DNA of 64,000 bases from Mastigocoleus sp. MO_188.B34 (GTDB taxonomy: Bacteria > Cyanobacteriota > Cyanobacteriia > Cyanobacteriales > Nostocaceae), in contig NZ_JASJDK010000001.1 in NCBI RefSeq assembly GCF_030065675.1, positions 1 through 64,000 of the forward strand, in the 5' to 3' direction. Made by a program: the position numbers and the translations under genes. Of this stretch, positions 28,731-36,040 are shown one piece after another. The notes beneath the pieces are model-generated. The model did no database searches, was not told the origin of the DNA, and worked only from the letters and a program-made list of their open reading frames with translations. The number at the start of each line of letters is the position of its first letter. The stretch's first letter is position 1.

Positions 28731-29445
28731 AATATTCTCCTAATTATTAAGAAATTAAAAATAGTTAAACGTTCAAAAAATTCATTTTTATTGACGCAAG
28801 TAAAAATAACATCAACTTTTATTGATACGAATGCTTGCAGGAATTTTAATACAACAGCATTTGATGTCTTATAGGATTAAACCTAATGATTTAAGCAATA
28901 AAGCTAAAGGATAAAACTAAAGCTTGTTTGCTGATTTTTACTGATGAGATTTCTGGAGAGAAGTAATATTCTTTCTTCAAAGCTCTCTAACTATATATCC
29001 AAGTGAAATTTTACCTATTCCGGAAATGAATAATCACATACATTTTTATTTGTCAACCGTAAACATGTATATTTACATTTAATATATGGTAGAAAATTTT
29101 TAACCTATGCATTTGGTTTTGTGGTTGTGGGTCCGGCAGACAACATGTCTTTATAGAACAATACAGTTCAGTTAAGACTTTTTTAAACAATTAACCCTGT
29201 AGAGACGCGACAGAGCCTGCGGCGTCGGCGTTAGCCTCTGTCGCATCTCTACGAATAAATTTAGGCTTATCTGAACCGTATTGCTTTATAGAAAAGTAAA
29301 GGAGTTATTGGAATAAATCTAATACAGCTTCCTATAGGTTTGTGTAGTGAGAAATTAATATGTGTAGATAAATACCAGTTTTTGCAAAGAACGACTTTAC
29401 AATACCTATAAGAGAATTAGTTACACTTTTTCTTTCTTTGAACGC
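28731..29445. other. 715-bp divergent spacer upstream of the CHAT-TIR locus
   Basis: Contains the MITE-like element of family B with its target-site duplication (29149-29293). The rest should hold the promoters of the His-rich protein gene (minus) and of the CHAT-TIR gene (plus). No reading frame recognised. Confidence 0.5.
29159..29283. mobile_element. MITE-like element, family B, with 10-bp target duplication
   Basis: A 125-bp element bounded by an 18-bp terminal inverted repeat (CAATACAGTTCAGTTAAG at 29159-29176; complement of CTTATCTGAACCGTATTG at 29266-29283; 16 of 18 match). It is flanked immediately on both sides by the identical 10-mer CTTTATAGAA (29149-29158 and 29284-29293), a clear target-site duplication. 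A central dyad (GTAGAGACGCGACA 29199-29212 / TGTCGCATCTCTAC 29239-29252) is split by a 26-bp GC-rich insert at 29213-29238. No coding capacity. A shorter, oppositely oriented copy lies at 43202-43299. Confidence 0.85.
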
Positions 29446-31041
29446 ATGGTTAAAAAAATCCTGCTTTTATCAGCAAATCCTACAGATACATCCAAGCTAC
29501 GCTTGGATCTAGAAGTGCGCGAAATCCAAGCAGGTTTAGAGCGTTCTAAGCGTCGAGAGGAATTTGAAATTATCTCCAAATGGGCGGTACGAGTCGATGA
29601 TTTGCGTCGTGCGTTGTTGGATCACGATCCAGAAATTGTACATTTCTCAGGACATGGTGACGGTAGTCAGGGTTTAGTTCTAGAGAATAATTCTGGACAA
29701 ATGCAATCGGTAAGTGCAGAAGCTTTGGCGAGATTGTTTAAATTGTTTCCTAAGGTTGAGTGTGTAGTACTCAATGCATGTTATTCAGAGATGCAAGCCG
29801 AAGCAATTTACCAACACATTAATTATGTGATTGGGATGAATACAGCAATTGGCGATAATGCTGCAATTAAGTTTGCCGTGGGATTTTATGATGCTTTAGG
29901 AGCAGGTAGAAGTATTGAAGATGGATTTGAGTTTGGTTGTGCGTCACTTGATTTAGAAAAGATTCCCGAATCTTCTACTCCAGTCTTAAAAAGTAAAAAT
30001 ATAAAAAATAAAAACGTAACTTTTAAAGAGAGTACAGGTAAACGTATTTTCATTAGCTACAAACGGGATGTAAACCCAGATGAGCCTGTTGCGCTACAAA
30101 TATTACAAGCACTGTCATCACAACATCAAGTTTTCATTGACCAGAATATCTCTGTAGGTACACCCTGGGCTGAAATGATTGAAGCAGAAATTCGCCAAGC
30201 TGATTTCCTGATTGTCTTGCTTAGCGAACATTCAGTCCACAGTGAGATGGTGGAAACGGAAATCCGCATGGCGCAGCGATTTGCTCAAGAGCAGTCAAGG
30301 AAACCTGCTATCCTCCCAGTGCGGTTAGCATACCGTCAGCCATTTCAATATCCTCTAAGTGCTTATTTGAATCGTATTAACTGGGCGTATTGGAATGATG
30401 AGCAGGATACAGCAGATTTAATAGCACAGTTAAAGCAAGCTATTTATAGTAATGATTTAAGTCTTCCCAGAAAAAATCAAGTCGATTTATTGACATTAGA
30501 TAAATCATCTGATTTACCACGTCCTTTTCCTTCTGCACAGCCAGGAGCATTGGAGATTCCAGAAGGAACAATGAAACTCAAGTCTGCTTTTTATATAGAA
30601 CGACGGGCTGACAATATTGCCCTGAGTACTATTGCTCAGGAGGGTGTAACAATCTCGATAAAGGGACCACGTCAAGTAGGTAAAAGTTCTTTATTAAATC
30701 GGATCTTAAAAGCAGCAAGAGAAAATAGTAAACGGGTACTATTTTTGGATTTTCAACTTTTAGGTAAAGCCGACCTCGCTTCAGATGAAATTTTTCTACG
30801 TCGGTTTTGTTCTTGGATAAGTGAAGAACTAGATATAGAAGACCGAGTAGATGAATATTGGCGCAAAAAGATTAGTCATATCCAGCGTTGTACCCGCTAC
30901 ATCAGTCGTTACATATTAAAGGAATTGAATAGCCCATTGGTGTTAGCAATGGATGAAGTGGATAAGGTATTTGATACACCTTTTCGAAATGACTTTTTTG
31001 GTATGCTGCGCAATTGGCACAATTTGACACTTACCAAATAG
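29446..31041 (+). CDS. CHAT-TIR-ATPase fragment (N-terminal piece of the broken gene)
   Basis: 531 residues. CHAT (caspase-like) domain at ~1-170, with the catalytic His in HFSGHG (H70) and Cys in LNACYS (C112), both present. TIR domain at ~198-335: KRIFISYKRD opens it, and SEMVETEI contains E272, the position expected for the NADase glutamate, though the usual Trp of the WxxxE-type motif is Met. ATPase of the AAA-like type found in cyanobacterial WD40 proteins at ~378-526: FYIERRADN, Walker A GPRQVGKSS (407-415), Walker B VLAMDEVD (D503/E504). The domain normally runs for ~330 residues but here stops after MLRNWHN. The ATG follows a weak leader, 153 bp beyond the family B element duplication. 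Confidence 0.75.
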   Translation: MVKKILLLSANPTDTSKLRLDLEVREIQAGLERSKRREEFEIISKWAVRVDDLRRALLDHDPEIVHFSGHGDGSQGLVLENNSGQMQSVSAEALARLFKLFPKVECVVLNACYSEMQAEAIYQHINYVIGMNTAIGDNAAIKFAVGFYDALGAGRSIEDGFEFGCASLDLEKIPESSTPVLKSKNIKNKNVTFKESTGKRIFISYKRDVNPDEPVALQILQALSSQHQVFIDQNISVGTPWAEMIEAEIRQADFLIVLLSEHSVHSEMVETEIRMAQRFAQEQSRKPAILPVRLAYRQPFQYPLSAYLNRINWAYWNDEQDTADLIAQLKQAIYSNDLSLPRKNQVDLLTLDKSSDLPRPFPSAQPGALEIPEGTMKLKSAFYIERRADNIALSTIAQEGVTISIKGPRQVGKSSLLNRILKAARENSKRVLFLDFQLLGKADLASDEIFLRRFCSWISEELDIEDRVDEYWRKKISHIQRCTRYISRYILKELNSPLVLAMDEVDKVFDTPFRNDFFGMLRNWHNLTLTK

Positions 31042-32261
31042 ACGGATTGATCTCAGCAATGGAGGCTGGGCAAGGTTTACAACAGCTTGTCGGCAAAGGT
31101 CGTTCTGTAGAAAATTATCCAGTTTCCAGTCCTTTTAAAGCTTTAAAGGAAATTTTATACGATATCAAGGAGCGCAATCGACTCAAAGGCCATACATCTG
31201 CTGTCGTAAGCGCCAGATTTAGCTCAGATGGGAAACGCATTCTCACTGCTTCAAGAGACAATACAGCCCAGATTTGGGATAGTGAGGGCAACCAATTAGC
31301 TGTTCTCAAAGGCCACACAGAACGTGTCAATAGCGCTAGATTTAGCTCAGATGGTAAACTAATTATCACTGCTTCACAAGACAATACAGCCCGTATTTGG
31401 GATAGTTCGGGCAATCAATTAGCTGTTCTCAAAGGCCATACAGACAGTGCCAATAGCGCTATATTTAGCTCAGGTGGTAAACTAATTATCACTGCTTCAC
31501 AGGACAAAACAGCACGGATTTGGGATAGTTCGGGTAATCAATTAGCTGTTCTTAAAGGCCATACAGACAGTGTCAATAGGGCTAGATTTAGCTCAGATGG
31601 CAAACTAATTCTCACCGCTTCACAGGACAAAACAGCACGGATTTGGGATAGTTCGGGCAATCAATTAGCTGTTCTCAAAGGCCATACAGAACGTGTGGTA
31701 AGCGCCAGATTTAGCACTGATGGTAAACGAATTCTTACTGCTTCATATGATGGTACTGCCAGGGTTTGGGATATCTCTGGTCGGGAATTAGCTGTTTTCA
31801 AAGGACACACATCCGGTGTTATTAGTGCCATATTTAGTGCTAATGGTAAACGTATTATAACTGCTTCTGACGACGGGAGTAGTAGAATTTGGAACATCTC
31901 TGGTGAAGAATTAGCTATTCTCAAAGGTCATACAGAGCGTATTATCAGTGCTACATTTAGCCCCGACGGCAAACGTATTCTCACTGCTTCCTGGAACAAA
32001 ACTGCCCGAATTTGGGATAACTCTGGCAAGGAATTAGCTGTTCTCAAAGGTCATACAGAACGTTTGGTAAGCGCCATATTTAGCACTGATGGCAAACGTA
32101 TTCTCACTGCATCCTGGGACAATACCGCCAGTGTTTGGGATAACTCTGGCAAGGAATTAGCTGTTCTCAAAGGCCATACAGAACGTGTGGTAAGCGCCAG
32201 ATTTAGCTCAGATGGCAAACGCATTCTCACTGCATCCTGGGACAATACCGCCCGTGTTTGA
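31014..32261 (+). pseudogene. WD40 fragment 1 of the broken gene (linker plus nine repeats)
   Basis: This frame overlaps the end of the previous one by 28 bp. The TTG at 31014 is not a credible native start. The linker IDGLISAMEAGQGLQQLVGKGRSVENYP and SSPFKALKEILYDIKERNRLKGH is the piece that in related cyanobacterial proteins joins the NTPase part to the WD40 propeller. Nine WD40 repeats of about 41 residues follow (GHTxxVxSARFSxDGKxILTAS...W), ending at TGA 32259-32261 where the blade-closing Trp should be. Neighbouring repeats are nearly identical at DNA level. Confidence 0.75.
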
Positions 32262-33002
32262 GATAAATCTGGCAAGGAATTAGCTGTTCTCAAAGGTCAT
32301 GCAGACCATGTGGTAAGCGCCAGATTTAGCTCAGATGGCAAAAGCATTCTCACTGCATCAGAGGATAATACAGCCCGAATTTGGCGTATCTCTGGTCAGG
32401 AATTAGCTATTCTCAAAGGTCATACAGAACGTGTCAAAAGTGCCAGATTTAGCACCGATGGGAAACGCATTCTAACCGCATCCTCGGACAATACCGCCCG
32501 GTTATGGAATAGCTCTGGTACAGAATTAGCTGTTTTTAAAGGACATAAAAAGAGTGTCATTAGTGCCAGTTTTAGCCCTGACGGTAAACGTATTCTCAGC
32601 GCTTCCTGGGATAATACAGTCCGGTTATGGGATATTTCTGGCAAGGAATTAGCTGTTCTTAAAGGACATACAAAGGGTGTCTACAATGCCAGATTTAGCC
32701 CTAACAGCAAATATATTCTTACTAATTCTGAAGATGGAACTTCTATGATTTGGGATAGTTCTGGCAAGAAATTAGCTGTTCTCGAAGGGCATACATCCCG
32801 TGTCTACAGTGCCAGATTTAGCCCCGACAGCAAACGTATTCTTACTGCTTCCTGGGATAATACTGTCCGGGTTTGGGATATCTCTGGCAAGGAGTTAGTT
32901 GTTCTTAAAGGGCATCCATCCCGTGTCTACAGTGCCAGATTTAGCTCAGATGGAAAACGCATTCTCACCGCTTCACATGACAATACCGCCCGGATTTGGC
33001 GG
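31182..33002 (+). repeat. Fifteen-copy 123-bp repeat encoding WD40 blades
   Basis: The unit is 123 bp (41 codons), beginning at CTCAAAGG(C/T)CATACA. Several neighbouring copies differ at only a few bases (for example those starting near 31303, 31426, 31549 and 31672), showing recent duplication or gene conversion. Fifteen units would build about two seven-bladed propellers plus one blade. Confidence 0.85.
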
Positions 33003-33713
33003 ATGGAAGAGTTAGATGATTTACTGGCGAGGGGTTGTGAGTGGTTGAATGATTATTTGGTAATTAATCCTAAGGATCTGCAAAAACTAGAGGTATGTCA
33101 AAATAAATATAATCGCAAAGCAGCAGCACCATTTTTGGTAAAAGCCGGAGAAAAGGAAGCCAAAGCTGGTAATTTTAAAGAAGCAATTGTTACTTTTAAG
33201 ACGGCTTTAAAATGGAATCAAGACTTAAAGTTTGACCCCCAGAAGAAAGCACAATTGTTTGAGAATAAAGGTAAAGCAGAACAGTTGGTTAGTGAAGGCG
33301 GTAGTCTTGTTAGAGAAAAGAAGATAAAAGAAGCGAACGGCACGCGCATCAAAGATGCGATCACAGCTTACAAGCAAGCGCAAAAGCTCGATACCAAAGT
33401 AGAAATTGATGCTGATACTTGGAATCAACTTTGTAGACAAGGTAGTTTAAATGGATCTGCCAAAGAGGTGATGTTTGCCTGTGAAAATGCCGTTAAACTT
33501 GCCCAAAATCATGGTTATATTCGCGATAGTAGGGGTTTAGCTCGAGCGTTAACGGGGGATTATAAAGGAGCTATCCCCGATTTTAAGATATTAATCGCTC
33601 AGACTAATAACAAAGAAAATAAAGCACAACGTCAGGGGTGGGTAAAAGCCTTGCGAGAAGGTAAGAATCCATTTACTAGGGAAGTATTGGAGAAGTTGCG
33701 GAATGAAGGATGA
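32262..33713 (+). pseudogene. WD40 fragment 2 and C-terminal helical region of the broken gene
   Basis: The same frame continues directly after the TGA with DKSGKELAVLKGH, then repeats 10-15 of the WD40 array. From about 33004 comes RMEELDDLLARGCEWLNDYL, a segment typical after WD40 arrays in cyanobacterial multidomain proteins, then a TPR-like helical region (AKAGNFKEAIVTFKTALKWNQ; IKDAITAYKQAQKLD; ALTGDYKGAIPDFKILIAQ). If translated from a downstream start (for example the GTG at 32310) it could still make a repeat-only protein of ~467 residues. Confidence 0.7.
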
Positions 33714-33951
33714 AAATTTACAGCATTTGTACTTGTATTGACAATTATATGAACAATAATTCTGATTTGAGCGCTCCACAATGGGAAGTCAAAAATAAAT
33801 CGGGGATTTATGAGATAACTTTCAATTACGCCATAACGCACCGTCGCCATTAAGAGTAATATACGAACGAGCATTAAGATATAAGATTTAAGGAATTAAT
33901 TAATCTTTTAACCAAAATACGTAGTGCTATCGTTTCCCGGTCGATCGCTTT

Positions 33952-35070
33952 ATGTTTCTCAAAACTCTTCACCTCAAACAGTTTCGTAATTATCAAGAGC
34001 AACGAGTAGATTTTGTTGCTCCCAAAACCATACTCTTGGGTAATAACGCTCAGGGAAAATCCAATTTACTCGAAGCTGTAGAGCTATTAGCAACTTTGAG
34101 AACTCACAGGATCGCCCGCGATCGCGATTTAGTTCGTGATGGGGAAAATATTTCTTTGATTTTGGCTACACTACAAAGAGAAGCGGGTATCAGCGACTTA
34201 AAATTAACTTTGCGGCGTAACGGACGGCGAACCGTTAATCTCAACAGTGAAAACCTTCGCCGTCAGATGGATTTCCTTGGGGTTCTCAATGCAGTTGAAT
34301 TTTCCAGTTTAGACTTAGAATTAGTTAGGGGAGGACCCGACGGACGACGTAACTGGTTAAATACCCTTCTAATTCAGCTAGAACCAGTTTATGCCCACAT
34401 TTTGCAGCAATACAATAAAGTTTTGCGACAGCGCAATGCACTTTTAAAGAGTTATCAGCAATCCGAATTAAAGGTTCCCCCCAAAGAACTAGCTGTATGG
34501 GATGCGCAACTTGTTAGTGCTGGAACAAAAGTAATCCGAAGGCGCGATCGCGCCCTGCAACGACTAACTCCCATTGCTAGTAATTGGCACGCTAGCATCA
34601 GTAATTCTACAGAAGTATTACAAATTAAATATTTGCCGAGTATTCCCTTAGAAGAAAACGAACCAGAACAGGTACAGCAAGCATTTTTCGCCAAAATTGA
34701 ACAACGGAGTGTAGCTGAGTTACATCAGGGTACAACCTTAGTTGGACCCCATAGAGACGAAGTAGAATTGACAATCAATCAAACAGCAGCCCGTCAGTAT
34801 GGTTCTCAGGGTCAGCAACGAACTTTGGTATTAGCCCTAAAATTAGCTGAATTACAGTTAATTGAAGAAGTTGTTGGAGAACCACCATTATTACTGTTAG
34901 ATGATGTTTTAGCAGAGTTGGATCCTTCTCGGCAAAATCAATTATTAGATGCAATTCAAGATCGGTTTCAAACTTTAATCACTACTACCCATTTGGGTTC
35001 ATTTGATTCTCAATGGCTCAAGTCATCCCAAATTTTACATGTCAAAGCTGGCGAAATCTTTCCTGGATAG
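33952..35070 (+). CDS. recF: DNA replication and repair protein RecF
   Basis: A 372-residue SMC-like ATPase that helps load RecA at single-strand gaps. Walker A is GNNAQGKSN (residues 30-38), the ABC-type signature is SQGQQRTLVLALK and Walker B is LLLLDDVLAELD. Full length. As in many cyanobacteria it is not next to dnaA/dnaN. The start ATG has no strong ribosome-binding site. It follows the broken CHAT-TIR gene by 238 bp. A hairpin follows its stop codon. Confidence 0.96.
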   Translation: MFLKTLHLKQFRNYQEQRVDFVAPKTILLGNNAQGKSNLLEAVELLATLRTHRIARDRDLVRDGENISLILATLQREAGISDLKLTLRRNGRRTVNLNSENLRRQMDFLGVLNAVEFSSLDLELVRGGPDGRRNWLNTLLIQLEPVYAHILQQYNKVLRQRNALLKSYQQSELKVPPKELAVWDAQLVSAGTKVIRRRDRALQRLTPIASNWHASISNSTEVLQIKYLPSIPLEENEPEQVQQAFFAKIEQRSVAELHQGTTLVGPHRDEVELTINQTAARQYGSQGQQRTLVLALKLAELQLIEEVVGEPPLLLLDDVLAELDPSRQNQLLDAIQDRFQTLITTTHLGSFDSQWLKSSQILHVKAGEIFPG

Positions 35071-35088
35071 GGTTAGCTTTGTCAAAAA

Positions 35089-35120
35089 TTCTACTTGTAG
35101 CTAAGATTGGCTAAGTAGAA
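35089..35120 (+). terminator. Hairpin after recF
   Basis: TTCTACTT (35089-35096) pairs with AAGTAGAA (35113-35120), continued by AGC/GCT inside. No long T-run follows, so it may be a transcript-end stabiliser rather than a strong terminator. Confidence 0.45.
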
Positions 35121-35317
35121 GTTTGGAGAGGAATAATTTAAAAAATTAGTAACTATCAAAGTAAATTGCTAGTTAAAAAGCCGTTGAATTTTGTTCGCGG
35201 ACTATACCTGTCTGACCTGGTTATTGTTTAACCTGTGATTATTTCACTTGTAATACCAATTTAAAGATTACACATTTTTCGTTCGGTCAACAAATAAGAA
35301 TTTATATAAATTGTGCA

Positions 35318-35734
35318 ATGTCTCACAATAATGATTTAGTAGAAAAAGAAGAGATCTCATATCTGGGTGCATCTTTGCAAGAAATTGAGCCAGGAATTCT
35401 CAAAAAAGGCTATAAAAAAGGAGCCACAAGGGTTTGGTATCAAGGAGAAGAGCCATACTTTGATGTTTTTTGCGAACTCATTAATGATGAAATTGTCTGG
35501 TTTCAATTTACGTTGCGTGGTAAATCTGTATCTTGGGATAAAGATAGATCTGGATGGCAAACTGGTAATACTGACGAATTAAAAATCAACGATGTCAGTT
35601 TTTATGCAGCTAGTAAGACGATTGATAATGACAGTGCAATTGATTGGGAATTGATCAATTTAGTAAAATTAATTCTGACAACTAGAACTGACCAAGCTGT
35701 TTTTGTTAAAGTACTAGCACTTTTTAATTCTTGA
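35318..35734 (+). CDS. Small hypothetical protein
   Basis: A 138-residue soluble protein with no signal peptide or membrane segment. The middle (GATRVWYQGEEPYFDVFCELINDEIVWFQFTLRGKSVSWDKD) is rich in aromatic residues and predicted beta-strands; a helical C-terminus (WELINLVKLILTTRTD) follows. I do not recognise the family. Its start ATG lies in an AT-rich leader without a clear ribosome-binding site. It stands between recF and the PEP-synthase-like gene without a clear operon. Confidence 0.6.
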   Translation: MSHNNDLVEKEEISYLGASLQEIEPGILKKGYKKGATRVWYQGEEPYFDVFCELINDEIVWFQFTLRGKSVSWDKDRSGWQTGNTDELKINDVSFYAASKTIDNDSAIDWELINLVKLILTTRTDQAVFVKVLALFNS

Positions 35735-36040
35735 AAAGTAGAAAATAGGGGAGATTAAAGGTTAAAATTCATAGGCGATCACTTAAAATTTTATAGCTAT
35801 GGTCAGGTTATAGTTATTCAATTGAAACTTTAAACTACAGCACGATACAACCATAGTTTTATTAGATATTTATCGGTCTAAAGCAAAGTTGTAAATATGC
35901 TCATAAATATTATTTTTATGGGTATTTTTGCTGGTAATTAGGTTTCACTAATTGTCAAGATACTCCCTCCTGGGCGCTAACAAAACTAAAATAATTGATA
36001 ACTTACAAGTAATAAATCAAGTAATAAATCAACGACCCAA
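35735..36040. other. 306-bp intergenic region, nothing recognised
   Basis: AT-rich spacer before the PEP-synthase-like gene; no strong hairpin, repeat or gene. Confidence 0.4.

Larger units (their letters stand above)
29446..33713 (+). pseudogene. Broken CHAT-TIR-AAA-like ATPase-WD40-helical repeat gene (NLR/STAND-like)
   Basis: Three consecutive same-strand frames read as pieces of one ~1,420-residue protein: a CHAT protease-like domain, a TIR domain, an AAA-like ATPase cut short, fifteen WD40 repeats and a C-terminal helical region. The first break is a change from frame 1 to frame 3 at about 31014-31041, where over half of the ATPase domain also seems missing. The second is a TGA at 32259-32261 that replaces the TGG (Trp) found at the same place in sister repeats. 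As sequenced, a full-length product cannot be made. The layout (effector domains, NTPase switch, repeat sensor) matches bacterial NLR-like immune or cell-death proteins by analogy. Confidence 0.8.

Noticed and set aside
31014-31041. Programmed ribosomal frameshift joining the CHAT-TIR and WD40 frames
   Set aside because: There is no slippery heptamer or downstream pseudoknot at the overlap, and most of the ATPase domain would still be missing; decay is simpler.
31115-32644. Four antisense open frames of 74-99 codons in the WD40 array
   Set aside because: They repeat the same peptide (SLSQIWAVLSLEAVRMRF-like) because the 123-bp units lack stops in that frame; they are shadows of the WD40 coding strand.
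31182-33002. CRISPR-like array
   Set aside because: The repeats are 123 bp, contiguous and coding in one frame with no unique spacers. Heptamer arrays elsewhere also lack spacers.
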